This document shows positions 8,770 through 17,806 of a DNA stretch of 64,000 nucleotides, piece after piece. Source of the DNA: Microcoleus sp. AS-A8. Lineage in GTDB: Bacteria > Cyanobacteriota > Cyanobacteriia > Cyanobacteriales > Coleofasciculaceae. How positions within the stretch are numbered: the stretch's first letter is position 1; each line of letters starts with the position of its first letter. Below the pieces are notes generated by a model. The model saw nothing but the letters and a program-made list of their open reading frames with translations, was not told the origin of the DNA and did not search any database. The stretch is from contig JAMPKV010000004.1 of assembly GCA_039962225.1 (NCBI GenBank), positions 351,819-415,818 of the forward strand, in the 5' to 3' direction. Position numbers and translations under genes: made by a program.

Positions 8770-11691
8770 ATGAAAAATCGTTTTTTTTCCTATTTCGCGG
8801 CTTCATTGACAGTCGCGAGCATTCTGGCAACCAACTGGGTGATTGATCACTCAGAACGAGACCGCTTCCAGCAACGTAATCGCGCCGATGTTCTCAATCA
8901 ACTCAGTGCCGTCAGAGCTCGTCTCGAAGGGAAGTTAAACCAGCGACTTTTTCTGTCACGGGGTTTAGTTGCTTACATCTCTACCATCAATCCGGAGATT
9001 GATCGCGAAAAATTTGACAACCTTGCCAAAGTCATCGTGGCGCAGCAAGCGGGTATCCGTGGCGTAGCCCTATATAAAAATACGGTTATTACTTATATGT
9101 ATCCCTTAGCGGGCTGGGAAAAAGCGATCGGGTTTGACCCGATGGCCATTCCAGCCGAACGAGAAGCCATTAAACGGGCGATTAAAACCAAACAAAGTAT
9201 CTTTGCAGGGCCGATTGACCTAGTGCCAACTGGGGTGGGATTCATCAGTCGTACCCCAATTTTCCTCACGCCTCCCAATGCGGCGGCTGAAAGCGGTCAA
9301 TTTTGGGGCATGGTGGGCATTATCATCGACCGGGATACCCTGTTTCAAGAAGCCGGACTGCTCGACCCTGATGCTAACCTCCAGTACGCTATACGCGGCA
9401 AAGACGGATTAGGAGCGGATGGGGAGATATTTTTCGGAGATGCCAAAATTTTTCAGGGAGAACCCGTCACCTTAGAGGTAACTCTGCCCAATGGTTCCTG
9501 GCAGTTAGCTGCCATTCCAGTACGAGGATGGGCGAAAAGTGATCCCATTTCTCAATGGTTTTGGCTGGGGGGTGGGTTGCTTGCTGTGTTGGCGGGAGGC
9601 TTGGTGTTCATTTTAGTTAGTGCTCCGGCGCAATTGCGAAAAGTTGTGGAACGAGCAACAGCCGCACTCAGAGAGAGTGAGGAGGCGCTGTTGCAGGCGA
9701 ATGCTGATTTGCAACGCTTGGATAAGCTCAAAGATGAGTTTTTGGCGAATACGTCCCATGAACTACGTACCCCCCTGAATGGGATTATTGGCATTGCCGA
9801 GTCCCTGATGGATGAGGTGACAGGCTCACTGCCACAAGCCACTCGTTTCAATCTCAGCCTAATCGTTTCCAGTGGTCGGCGTCTCGCTACCCTGGTCAAT
9901 GATATTCTGGATTTTTCTAAACTGAAGCACGAAACTATTGAATTGCAACTCAAGCCAGTGGAAATGCGATCGCTGGCAGAAGTTGTGTTGACGCTCTGCC
10001 AGCCTCTAATTGGGCAAAAAAAATTACAGTTAATTAACCGTATTTCCCCAAATCTACCGGCGGTGAATGCGGATGAAAATCGTATGCAACAGATTCTGCA
10101 TAACTTAGTCGGTAATGCGATTAAATTTACAGACAGTGGCCTGATCGAAATTTCAGCCGAATTAACTGGGGAAGGAAATCCTAATTCCCAAATGGCGATT
10201 ACTATCTCTGATACAGGGATTGGTATTCCAGAAGATAAACACGATCGCATTTTTGAATCCTTTGAACAAGCTGATGGAACAACTGCACGTCAGTACGGCG
10301 GTACGGGTTTAGGGCTAGCTATTACTAAAACTTTAGTGGAGTTACATGGGGGAAAAATTGGTGTTGAATCTACCCTGGGTGTTGGGTCACGGTTTACGTT
10401 TACCCTCCCCTTATCACAAGGGTTGAACACTGGCATGTTGAAGGGTGAAAGTTCCCCACAACCTACCAACTTGCAACTTGCCAACTTGCAACCTATCAAC
10501 CTGCAACCTATCAACCTGCAACCTATCAACCTGCAACCGAAAACCTCTGATGGCTCGACGTTCCAAATTTTAATTGTGGATGATGAGCCTGTGAATCGTC
10601 AGGTCTTCACTAATTATTTATCATTGCAAAACTATACTATTAGCCAAGCCAGCAATGGTCTAGAAGCATTAGAGTTATTGGAAAGTGGGTTTAAACCTGA
10701 CTTGATTTTATTAGATGTGATGATGCCCCGATTGACGGGTTATGAAGTCACGCGGAAAATCCGGGAAACTTGGCAAGCGAATGAATTGCCAATTTTGCTC
10801 TTGAGTGCTAAAAATCAAGTCTCCGATTTAGTAGTGGGATTAGACGTGGGGGCGAATGATTATTTAACGAAACCAATCTCTAAAGATGAACTTCTCGCTC
10901 GCCTTAAAACTCACTTAAATATCAAGCAACTCAAAGCGGAAAACTTACGTCTGGCGACTGAATTGGAAATCACACGCCAACTTCAGCAGATGCTATTACC
11001 TAGAGAACGGGAACTGGGAACCATTGCCGGCTTAGATATTGCTGGCTTTATGGAGCCGGCTGAGGAGGTTGGTGGTGACTACTATGACGTACTCAAGTAC
11101 AATGGCAACCTTAAAATTGGCATTGGCGATGTAACCGGACATGGTCTGGAAAGTGGAGTATTAATGGTTATGGTGCAAACGGCTGTACGGACTTTGTTGT
11201 GCAACAACGAAACCGACCCTGTTAAATTTTTAAGTACTGTTAATCGGACGATTTACGACAACGTACAACGTATGAATTCTGATAAAAACCTGAGTCTTTC
11301 CTTGTTGGACTATAAACAAGGTCAACTGTGTTTAAGTGGACAGCATGAAGAGATGATTGTGGTGCGTGCTGACGGCTCTTTGGAGCGGATCGATACAATT
11401 GATTTAGGCTTCCCGATTGGTTTGGAGGAAGACATTGGTGAGTTTATCGCTCACACTCAGGTGCAGCTTCATCCAGGAGATGTGGTTGTCCTCTATACTG
11501 ACGGAATTACGGAGGCGGAAAATTTAGCGGGAGAGCAATACGGAATTGAAAGATTATGTGAAGTAGTTAGAGACAACAGGCAACAAACTGCGGAGCAAAT
11601 CAAGCAGACAGTGCTTGATAATGTGCGAGCGCACATCGGCCAGCAAAAAGTTTATGACGACATTACTTTGCTGGTACTTAAACAAAAGTAG
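8770..11691 (+). CDS. CHASE hybrid histidine kinase with receiver and PP2C (SpoIIE-type) phosphatase
   Basis: The 973-aa product (from ATG 8770; an in-frame GTG at 8734 would add 12 residues) combines a two-component kinase with a Ser/Thr phosphatase. Order: TM1 near 8-25; extracytoplasmic CHASE domain at about 60-230; TM2 near 262-285; HisKA with [11 protein letters not shown] near 329; HATPase with [15 protein letters not shown] and GTGLGLAI; a repeat-derived linker at about 565-590; receiver at about 599-716 (LLDVMMP); SpoIIE/PP2C domain at about 743-973 with GGDYYDV, GDVTGHG and [10 protein letters not shown]. It heads a four-gene cassette that includes a GHKL switch protein and a STAS-like protein. 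The phosphatase therefore probably dephosphorylates the STAS-like partner (inference from SpoIIE/RsbU systems). Confidence 0.93.
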   Translation: MKNRFFSYFAASLTVASILATNWVIDHSERDRFQQRNRADVLNQLSAVRARLEGKLNQRLFLSRGLVAYISTINPEIDREKFDNLAKVIVAQQAGIRGVALYKNTVITYMYPLAGWEKAIGFDPMAIPAEREAIKRAIKTKQSIFAGPIDLVPTGVGFISRTPIFLTPPNAAAESGQFWGMVGIIIDRDTLFQEAGLLDPDANLQYAIRGKDGLGADGEIFFGDAKIFQGEPVTLEVTLPNGSWQLAAIPVRGWAKSDPISQWFWLGGGLLAVLAGGLVFILVSAPAQLRKVVERATAALRESEEALLQANADLQRLDKLKDEFLANTSHELRTPLNGIIGIAESLMDEVTGSLPQATRFNLSLIVSSGRRLATLVNDILDFSKLKHETIELQLKPVEMRSLAEVVLTLCQPLIGQKKLQLINRISPNLPAVNADENRMQQILHNLVGNAIKFTDSGLIEISAELTGEGNPNSQMAITISDTGIGIPEDKHDRIFESFEQADGTTARQYGGTGLGLAITKTLVELHGGKIGVESTLGVGSRFTFTLPLSQGLNTGMLKGESSPQPTNLQLANLQPINLQPINLQPINLQPKTSDGSTFQILIVDDEPVNRQVFTNYLSLQNYTISQASNGLEALELLESGFKPDLILLDVMMPRLTGYEVTRKIRETWQANELPILLLSAKNQVSDLVVGLDVGANDYLTKPISKDELLARLKTHLNIKQLKAENLRLATELEITRQLQQMLLPRERELGTIAGLDIAGFMEPAEEVGGDYYDVLKYNGNLKIGIGDVTGHGLESGVLMVMVQTAVRTLLCNNETDPVKFLSTVNRTIYDNVQRMNSDKNLSLSLLDYKQGQLCLSGQHEEMIVVRADGSLERIDTIDLGFPIGLEEDIGEFIAHTQVQLHPGDVVVLYTDGITEAENLAGEQYGIERLCEVVRDNRQQTAEQIKQTVLDNVRAHIGQQKVYDDITLLVLKQK
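10464..10538 (+). repeat. In-frame 15-bp tandem repeat in kinase linker
   Basis: Units close to CCTATCAACCTGCAA recur, the last three almost identical, and encode the pentapeptide N-L-Q-P-I over and over. The repeat lies between the HATPase and receiver domains. The 15-bp period keeps frame. Related CAACCTGCAAC words occur in spacers at 32487-32530 and in the kinase at 37089-41009. Confidence 0.9.
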
Positions 11692-11791
11692 TCATTTTTT
11701 GGAAAAGGGATGACATTGATCAGTTGATAGCTTGATTTGTTCTAACCTCAAACCTGCACTTTTCAATCTTTAACTTTTTGTTCAATGACCA

Positions 11792-12388
11792 ATGACCAAA
11801 ATCGATATGACTCAGATATTTGGTGACTTTAGTGACAACTTGCCTGACGGTCAGGAAGGTCTGACCATGGTATTTTCACCAACCTCTGTCTCACTCAAGC
11901 AGCGCTGGCGCAATAATGGTTTGTCTGCGGATTTTATGGCGGACTATTTTGCCACGTTTTTTCCTGGTAGTGAAGAGGCTAACTCTGAAACGGCGACCCA
12001 AAATCAAGTCAAAAGTGCTGTTAGTTTTATCGCCAATGAGTTATTAGAAAATGCCATGAAGTTTAACGACGAATCATTACCCCAGCAGATCAGTATCAGA
12101 CTCCAAATGGATAGCCACAGACTTGTTTTCCTGGCAACTAATAGTGTGCATCCCCAAAGAGTCAAGAAGTTCCAGCAATTCATCCAAGAGTTATCCACCT
12201 CAGACCCTAGCGAGTTATACCTTCACCATCTGGAAAAAGATACGGAAGACATCAACGAAAACCACTCTGGATTAGGCTTGCTAACCATGATTAATGATTA
12301 TCAAGCCAAGCTCGGCTGGAAGTTTGAGATGGTTGATCAAAACCCGGATGCGCTCGCCGTCACTACAATGGTGCAGTTAACAGTATAG
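11792..12388 (+). CDS. GHKL ATPase-like switch protein (slr1658-type regulator)
   Basis: The 198-aa product has an N-box-like ANELLENAMKF near residue 83 and a G2-like SGLGLLTMINDY near 157, the layout of anti-sigma-factor/switch kinases such as SpoIIAB and RsbW, with no HisKA domain. It resembles the cyanobacterial slr1658-type regulators. It sits between a PP2C phosphatase and a STAS-like gene, so it probably phosphorylates or sequesters the STAS-like protein (inference). No clear ribosome site precedes ATG 11792; ATG 11807 is a possible alternative start. The DNA before it carries short CAATGACC direct repeats. Confidence 0.75.
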   Translation: MTKIDMTQIFGDFSDNLPDGQEGLTMVFSPTSVSLKQRWRNNGLSADFMADYFATFFPGSEEANSETATQNQVKSAVSFIANELLENAMKFNDESLPQQISIRLQMDSHRLVFLATNSVHPQRVKKFQQFIQELSTSDPSELYLHHLEKDTEDINENHSGLGLLTMINDYQAKLGWKFEMVDQNPDALAVTTMVQLTV

Positions 12389-12421
12389 GTCACTAAAACG
12401 ATGATAAGGAGTTCATTCGTC

Positions 12422-12766
12422 ATGGAGATTCAGTCTAAAGATTACAGCATCTTTTACGACTCAGTGACCGAAACAATTAGCTGCCAGGGTTCACTTCGTT
12501 TAAATGGGATGGAAGAGTATGCACCCATCGTACAGTTACTCAATGACGTAGCTGATCATGACCCACCGACGTTGACTCTGAATTTACGAAATCTAGAATT
12601 TCTTAACAGTTCAGGGATTAATGTGATCTCGAAGTTCGTGATTAAGGTACGTCAGAAAGGAACGATGCAAATGGTGGTTCTAGGATCTAAGAACATTCCT
12701 TGGCAGGGGAAGTCGTTAAAGAATTTGCAACGTTTGATGCCAAAATTGCAACTGGAATTAGAATGA
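12422..12766 (+). CDS. STAS-like anti-sigma-factor antagonist (slr1659-type regulator)
   Basis: The 114-aa product (from ATG 12422) has the STAS pattern of a beta strand, then LEFLNSSGINVISKF, where the serine pair is the likely phospho-acceptor as in SpoIIAA. The start is set by the ribosome site AAGGAG at 12406-12411, ten bases before ATG 12422; the earlier in-frame ATG at 12401 has no such site. It follows the GHKL gene by 33 bases. By analogy with partner switching, its phosphorylation is probably set by the upstream switch kinase and PP2C domain. Its target could be the cyclase encoded next (inference). Confidence 0.75.
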   Translation: MEIQSKDYSIFYDSVTETISCQGSLRLNGMEEYAPIVQLLNDVADHDPPTLTLNLRNLEFLNSSGINVISKFVIKVRQKGTMQMVVLGSKNIPWQGKSLKNLQRLMPKLQLELE

Positions 12767-12836
12767 TTATTCTATCAGGTGCATCGTTCGATATGGACTA
12801 TACCGATAAAGTCGCTTTTATGAAAGCCCAACCCTT

Positions 12837-14465
12837 ATGGCGATGCAGGCAGAACAACTATCATCAGAACACTTACTTCTAGAAATAGAAAGGCTACGTC
12901 AAGAACTAGAAGCCGTGAAGCGGGATAAGGTCGATCTGGAAATTTTACTGGAAACGACGACAATTCATGCTGATGCGATAGACGTTCTGTTGCATGAGTC
13001 GAATCAACAACTCCAAGCTGAAATTGCTGAACGCCAACGTGCCGAGGCGGCTCTCCATGCTTGTGCCATGGAGCTTCAATCTTTTTTAGACACTTTAGCC
13101 AGGGACAAGGCAGACTTAGAACTGTTGTTAGAAACAACAACAGAACACGGTGATACGGTAGAAAATTGGTTGTACAACCAGGCAGAGGAGGCGGTAGTGA
13201 ATGGGCACAAGAGGTTGGCTCAATTTTTGGACGCTGTGCCGATCGGGGTGTTCGTTCTTGATGCCACTGGGAAACCCTACTACGCCAATAAAATGGCACA
13301 GCAAATCCTGGGACAAAAGCGCGCACCAGGAACGAGCGCCCCTAACTTGCCAGAGAGCAGTCAAATTTATGTAGCGGGAAGCAATCAGTTGTACCCATGC
13401 GATCGCCGACCTATTTTGCGGGCATTAAGTGGTGAAAGTGGCACGATTGATGATATGGAAATTCGCCAAGGAGACAAGGTTATCCCCTTAGAGGTGTGGG
13501 CCACTCCAATTTTTGATGAAAAGGGCAGAGTTGAGTATGCGATCGCCGCGTTTCAAGACATTACCGAGCGCCAAAAAGCTGAAGCCGAGCGGCTCAAATT
13601 CACTTCAGAACTGTTTCAACTCAACCATGCCTTCTCCCGCTTTGTCCCGCGCCAGTTTCTTCAGTTTTTAGATAAAGAAAGCATTGTCGATGTCCAATTA
13701 GGTGACCACGTACAAAAGGAGATGTCGGTGTTATTCGCGGATATTCGCGACTTTACCACCCTCTCCGAAAGTATGACCCCAGAAGAAAATTTTACATTTA
13801 TTAATGCTTATTTAAGTCGCATGGAACCTGCGATTCTAGAAAATCAGGGTTTTATTGATAAATATATGGGCGATGGGATTATGGCACTGTTTAATAAAGG
13901 TGCTGATAACGCTTTGAAAGCGGCGATTTCTATGCTGCAACGTCTGGCTGAATATAATAAAGGCCGTGCTAAAGCTGGCTACATTCCCATTCGGGTTGGC
14001 ATTGGCATCAATACAGGGTCACTCATGTTAGGCACGGTGGGGGGATACTCCCGAATGGACAGTACAGTGATTAGTGATACAGTTAACTTAGCGTCTCGGA
14101 TTGAAGGATTGACGAAAGAGTATGGGGTATCTTTGTTAATTTCTCACGATACTTTTTCACAATTACACGATGCGAATCAATATGCTTTTCGCCTCATTGA
14201 TCGAGTGAAAGTTAAGGGTAAATTAGCGGCGGTGAGTGTCTATGAAGTGTTTGAGGCCGATCCGCCTAAAATTCGAGAGAGTAAGTTAGCCACAAAAACC
14301 GCTTTTGAAGAGGCATTGTTACTCTATAATCTGCATTCTTTCAAAAGTGCGTCCCAACTGTTTGAAGAATGCCTGCACTTAAACCCAGAGGATACTGTCG
14401 CACAAATTTATCTCGCACGATGTCAAAGAATGGATAGTACGTTAAGGTCTAACTCCAAAGGGTGA
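12837..14465 (+). CDS. PAS-domain class III adenylyl cyclase
   Basis: The 542-aa product makes a cyclic nucleotide, most likely cAMP. Residues 1-110 form two coiled-coil repeats of similar sequence (KVDLEILLETTT and KADLELLLETTT). A PAS domain spans about 125-240 (ending DITERQKAEAE), and the catalytic domain about 290-455. Metal-binding Asp residues are in LFADIRDFT and MGDGIMALF. The base-selecting pair appears to be Lys (DKYMGDG) and Thr (TVISDTVN), the pattern of class IIIb, bicarbonate-responsive cyclases. A TPR-like tail follows (FEECLHLNPED). It is the last gene of the four-gene cassette, 70 bases after the STAS-like gene. No strong ribosome site is visible. Confidence 0.9.
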   Translation: MAMQAEQLSSEHLLLEIERLRQELEAVKRDKVDLEILLETTTIHADAIDVLLHESNQQLQAEIAERQRAEAALHACAMELQSFLDTLARDKADLELLLETTTEHGDTVENWLYNQAEEAVVNGHKRLAQFLDAVPIGVFVLDATGKPYYANKMAQQILGQKRAPGTSAPNLPESSQIYVAGSNQLYPCDRRPILRALSGESGTIDDMEIRQGDKVIPLEVWATPIFDEKGRVEYAIAAFQDITERQKAEAERLKFTSELFQLNHAFSRFVPRQFLQFLDKESIVDVQLGDHVQKEMSVLFADIRDFTTLSESMTPEENFTFINAYLSRMEPAILENQGFIDKYMGDGIMALFNKGADNALKAAISMLQRLAEYNKGRAKAGYIPIRVGIGINTGSLMLGTVGGYSRMDSTVISDTVNLASRIEGLTKEYGVSLLISHDTFSQLHDANQYAFRLIDRVKVKGKLAAVSVYEVFEADPPKIRESKLATKTAFEEALLLYNLHSFKSASQLFEECLHLNPEDTVAQIYLARCQRMDSTLRSNSKG

Positions 14466-14533
14466 TAGTTATCAAGAACGATGAACTAAGAGTTAGGCTT
14501 AAAAGCTGCCTCTTATCAAGAGGCTCTCAAGGG

Positions 14534-14549
14534 GGATGGGTTCCCATCC
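14534..14549 (+). other. Hairpin in the leader of rpmI
   Basis: GGATGGG and CCCATCC form a 7-bp stem with a two-base centre, 70 bp before rpmI. Ribosomal-protein leaders often carry autoregulatory structures, but this could equally be the 3' end of the cyclase transcript; no T run follows. Confidence 0.3.
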
Positions 14550-14622
14550 TGTTCCCTGACATTTGCTTAAGGGGCATGGAGAGTAGTACTATTATAGATT
14601 GTGCCCTTATTAAAGTTAGTCC

Positions 14623-14820
14623 ATGCCGAAACTAAAAACGCGCCGAGCAGCGGCCAAACGTTTTAAAGCTACTGGTAGTGGCAAAATTTCACGCCGCAAA
14701 GCGTTTAAAAACCACATGCTAGAACACAAAAACTCATCTCGGAGACGGCGTCTGTCTCAGAAAGCACTTGTCAATGAACGCGACGCTGAAAATGTACATT
14801 TGATGCTGCCCTATTTGTAG
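14623..14820 (+). CDS. rpmI: 50S ribosomal protein L35
   Basis: This 65-aa, strongly basic protein starts [20 protein letters not shown], the conserved L35 N-terminus. It is a component of the large ribosomal subunit. It precedes rplT by 128 bp, the usual bacterial order, although infC is not adjacent. The spacer between the two contains a small hairpin (GACAGG/CCTGTC near 14899-14916). Confidence 0.98.
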   Translation: MPKLKTRRAAAKRFKATGSGKISRRKAFKNHMLEHKNSSRRRRLSQKALVNERDAENVHLMLPYL

Positions 14821-14948
14821 ATATTAGGGATGGGTGACAAGGGAGCAAACTGAGATGGCTGTTTTACCCTGTTGCCTGCACTAGCATTGAACCACTGACA
14901 GGTGTCTGCCTGTCCTACCCAGTAACAACTTACAACTGACAACGAATC

Positions 14949-15305
14949 ATGACACGGGTAAAACGCGGTAACGTCGCTCGGAAACGACGCAAAAAAATTC
15001 TGAAGCTGGCTAAAGGGTTCCGGGGTTCTCATTCCACGCTGTTTCGCACGGCGAATCAACAGGTGATGAAGGCGCTACGGAACGCCTATCGCGATCGCAA
15101 AAAGCGCAAGCGGGATTTTCGTCGCCTGTGGATTACTCGCATTAACGCCGCAGCGAGAATGAATGGCGTAAGCTATAGCCAACTGATGGGTTTGATGAAA
15201 AAAGCCAACATTCAGCTAAACCGCAAGATGCTGGCTCAGTTAGCTGTACTCGATCCAACCAGCTTTAATCAAGTGGTGGAATTGGCGAATCAAGCTGGGA
15301 AATGA
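14949..15305 (+). CDS. rplT: 50S ribosomal protein L20
   Basis: The 118-aa product starts [20 protein letters not shown] and contains the conserved [19 protein letters not shown] block. L20 binds 23S rRNA early in large-subunit assembly and in other bacteria represses its own operon. Length and start are standard. The 3' flank carries GATGG- and CCCC-rich short repeats, with no obvious terminator. Confidence 0.98.
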   Translation: MTRVKRGNVARKRRKKILKLAKGFRGSHSTLFRTANQQVMKALRNAYRDRKKRKRDFRRLWITRINAAARMNGVSYSQLMGLMKKANIQLNRKMLAQLAVLDPTSFNQVVELANQAGK

Positions 15306-15382
15306 AGGATGGATAATGGGTAATGGGGTAGACTCTTGCCCAGTCCCCACCCCCTAATCCCCAGTCCTAACAAAGATAGCCA

Positions 15383-16168
15383 ATGGGGTTTAACCGCAAG
15401 TTCTTCAGCTTTAGTGTTGTCGTTGCATGGGTGGCGCTATCTTTGGTGACACCTCCATCAGTTTTTAGTGCTGAGCTCAACGAGATTCAGCAGCGGGGTG
15501 AGTTAATTGTTGCCGTAAAAGACAATCTGCGCCCCTTGGGTTTCCGTGACGCGGCGGGGAATTTGCAAGGGCTAGAAATTGATATTGCTAAACGTCTAGC
15601 TGAAGAACTGTTGGGAAAACCAAATGCTGTGGTTTTGCAGCCGGTGAAAAATACGGATCGGCTGAAGATGATATTTGAAGGTAAAGTGGATCTTGCGATC
15701 GCCAGAGTGACGGCAACGGAGTCCCGTTCTCGATTAGTAGACTTTAGTAGACCGTATTACTTAGATGGTACGGGATTTGTGACAAAGGATGCTTCAATCC
15801 TTCAGTTAAATGATCTAACCACAAAGACAATTGCAGTCGTTAAAGGCTCTAGTACAATTCCGGTAGTGAAGCATAACTTACCCAACGCGAAGCTGGTAGG
15901 GGTAGAGTCCTATGAACAGGCGCGATCAATTTTGGAAAAAGAAGGTGCCGATGCCTTTGCGGGTGATAATAGCGTCCTGACGGGCTGGGTTCAGGAATAT
16001 CCTCAGTATCGGATGCTGCCAGTGCGGCTTTCGGCTCAAGCTTTGTGTGTCGTGATGCCCAAGGGGTTGCAGTACGCCAAACTGTACCAACGCGTAAATG
16101 AAGCGATCGCTCGTTGGCAAGAGTCGGGTTGGCTAGCCGAACGCATTGCCACTTGGGGTTTACCATAA
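15383..16168 (+). CDS. Periplasmic amino-acid-type solute-binding protein
   Basis: The 261-aa product has a signal peptide (basic start, hydrophobic core, likely cleavage after VFSA near residue 30) followed by a bacterial extracellular solute-binding family 3 fold: RGELIVAVKDNLRPLGF, DIAKRLAEELLG, GKVDLAIARVTAT, VDFSRPYY and AVVKGSST. Such proteins deliver polar amino acids to ABC permeases. No permease or ATPase gene is adjacent, so it either serves a distant transporter or has a sensory role. The specificity is not readable. Lipoprotein processing is unlikely because no Cys is present at the cleavage region. Confidence 0.88.
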   Translation: MGFNRKFFSFSVVVAWVALSLVTPPSVFSAELNEIQQRGELIVAVKDNLRPLGFRDAAGNLQGLEIDIAKRLAEELLGKPNAVVLQPVKNTDRLKMIFEGKVDLAIARVTATESRSRLVDFSRPYYLDGTGFVTKDASILQLNDLTTKTIAVVKGSSTIPVVKHNLPNAKLVGVESYEQARSILEKEGADAFAGDNSVLTGWVQEYPQYRMLPVRLSAQALCVVMPKGLQYAKLYQRVNEAIARWQESGWLAERIATWGLP

Positions 16169-16170
16169 TT

Positions 16171-16268
16171 AAAGGATGAAGGATGGAGGATGGAGGATGA
16201 AGAATACATCTTCATCCTAATGGGCAAGTGTGAATTCTAATTTTTCATACTTCATCCTTGACACTTCA
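16171..16268. repeat. Short degenerate GGATGA/TTCATCC repeats
   Basis: The spacer consists of tandem GGATGAAGGATGGAGGATGG-type units followed by inverted TTCATCCT and CTTCATACTTCATCC units. It looks like the short tandemly repeated sequences common in filamentous cyanobacteria. No coding sense. Confidence 0.6.
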
Positions 16269-16290
16269 TACTTTTATTAGAGTTTCAAAA

Positions 16291-16821
16291 ATGATGGAGA
16301 ATTCGCTTCCAATTGTTTATTTGTTTACATTGCTAGTGCTGCTGGGCGCGGCTGGGTGGGCGATTGTTCGGCAAGTCCTCAAAACTCGTAAAATTGAAAC
16401 CACTCTTTCACGGCTAGAAAACAAGCTCAAGAAAGAGCGAGGAACCGTTCAAGAGTATTACGAGTTGGGCAGCATCTATGCTGATAAGAAAATGTTTGCC
16501 CAATCGATCGGTTTGTTCCAAAAAGCACTCAAGGGTGTAGATATTGAGGAAGAAAACCTTGCCCCTGTACATAATGCTCTAGGCTTTTCTTACTTTGCAC
16601 AAGAACAATATGATATTGCCATTCGTGAGTACAAAGAGGCTCTAAAGTTAGATCCAGGATATGTCACAGCGCTCAACAATTTGGGTCATGTTTATGAGCG
16701 TAAAAAGTTAACGGCTCAAGCCTTACAAACTTATGAAGAAGCGCTCAAGTATGAACCTGATAATGCAACGGCGAAGCGTCGATCTGAGTCACTGCGTAAG
16801 CGGCTTGTACCTTCGTCTTAA
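16291..16821 (+). CDS. Membrane-anchored TPR protein
   Basis: From ATG 16291 the product is 176 aa: one N-terminal membrane segment (about residues 6-26), a basic coiled segment, then about three tetratricopeptide repeats (ALGFSYFAQEQYDIAIREYK, ALNNLGHVYERKKLTAQALQ). TPR domains bind other proteins; the partner is unknown. The upstream in-frame TTG at 16258 lies within a repeat and is rejected as the start. The gene is followed by a good terminator. Confidence 0.85.
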   Translation: MMENSLPIVYLFTLLVLLGAAGWAIVRQVLKTRKIETTLSRLENKLKKERGTVQEYYELGSIYADKKMFAQSIGLFQKALKGVDIEEENLAPVHNALGFSYFAQEQYDIAIREYKEALKLDPGYVTALNNLGHVYERKKLTAQALQTYEEALKYEPDNATAKRRSESLRKRLVPSS

Positions 16822-16863
16822 GGTAGGCTGAGCTTCACAAGCGTTTAGATTAATAGAACTTCA

Positions 16864-16890
16864 GGGACACTCTTTGGAGTGTCCTTTTTT
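16864..16890 (+). terminator. Rho-independent terminator after the TPR gene
   Basis: An 8-bp stem GGACACTC/GAGTGTCC with loop TTTG is followed by six T residues (16885-16890), 43 bp after the stop codon. Confidence 0.92.
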
Positions 16891-16906
16891 ACAGCCAATG
16901 GCAAGT

Positions 16907-17557
16907 TCATATAGAGCTTCTCGTCTTCCGGGCATCACCCAATAAATATTGATTGATAATACGTTCGATCGCCGTCTTGTGAATCACAGGAATTGCCCAA
17001 CTCCGAGTGTCAAATAAAGGAATACGTTGTTTCAGCCACACCGTTAAGGTATTCCCTTGTTTTCCCTCCCATGTGTAGGAGGCAATTTGTCCCCACTCAA
17101 TTAATCCAAACTTAAAATAAATGCCATTTTCTCGAAGTTGCAAACGGCTTAACCCAGCCCAATAAAAATAAAAGGCTGTAGTCCAGTATAAAATGACCTG
17201 AGAGATATAATATTCTGGCAGGTGAGTACTATCAGCAAATCCCTTCCTTAATAAGTCGAAAAAGACAATCGTTTGCAGAGTAGCGCTCATCACGAAAAGG
17301 AGACTCACAATCAACATAATCCTGTAGGTTGAGGGTCGCCCTAAATTCCATAAAAGACAGCCGGCGCGTTTCCTACGTCGCGACCAAGTGAGGATATTGC
17401 CCCAGAGAATCACTGAAAAAAGCAGAAATATGCCTGAAAAAGAAAAATCTTGCCAGGGTTGGGAGAGAAAAAGCAGGGCAAATATCATCCCAATAATCAG
17501 CAATAAAATCAAAGCGATCGCGCACAAATTTTTCCAGGCCGCTTTTTTAGCGAACAT
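16907..17557 (-). CDS. Four-helix membrane protein, unknown function
   Basis: The 216-aa product has about four membrane segments (residues about 12-32, 40-55, 82-102, 122-140) followed by a soluble domain with LRENGIYFKFGLIEWGQIAS and WAIPVIHKTAIERI. The C-terminal part resembles PH-like or DUF5673-type domains found in small cyanobacterial membrane proteins, an impression I cannot verify. It is convergent with the TPR gene and ends just past its terminator. A basic RRRKRAGC loop follows the second helix, suggesting orientation. Confidence 0.7.
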   Translation of the reverse strand: MFAKKAAWKNLCAIALILLLIIGMIFALLFLSQPWQDFSFSGIFLLFSVILWGNILTWSRRRKRAGCLLWNLGRPSTYRIMLIVSLLFVMSATLQTIVFFDLLRKGFADSTHLPEYYISQVILYWTTAFYFYWAGLSRLQLRENGIYFKFGLIEWGQIASYTWEGKQGNTLTVWLKQRIPLFDTRSWAIPVIHKTAIERIINQYLLGDARKTRSSI

Positions 17558-17729
17558 CGATTTCTTCCTCCTCTCATACCCCGTTCAGATTCCTTAATAA
17601 CGGGGGTCTTCCCAGCGATTAGATTAAGATAACCCAATCACGAAGGGAATGCGGAGAAATGCCCAAACTATTTTTTTCTTCCTTTCGTCGCCAAAAAAGT
17701 AGACCTCTTGCAAGCAAATAGCTACGACG

Positions 17730-17770
17730 GGCAAGATGCCCATCCCACAAGAGTCATTTTTTCTTGTGGG
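17730..17770. repeat. Palindromic intergenic element between purH and the membrane gene
   Basis: Two nested hairpins: GGGCA-AGA-TGCCC near 17730-17742, then CCCACAAGA (17744-17752) pairing with TCTTGTGGG (17762-17770). It lies 36 bp after the purH stop and may end transcription, but on the minus strand no T run follows the stem. It resembles REP-type repeats at cyanobacterial gene ends. Confidence 0.55.
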
Positions 17771-17806
17771 GTAGAAGTTTGATTGCTTTGATTCCTGGCT
17801 AACAAA

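Noticed and set aside
9552..10250. 232-codon ORF antisense to the CHASE kinase
   Set aside because: Composition (Ser, Arg, Pro rich) and position opposite a well-supported kinase domain mark it as a shadow frame.
16171..16268. Possible CRISPR-like array of GGATGA units
   Set aside because: Units are short, irregular and without constant spacers; there are no cas genes in the window.
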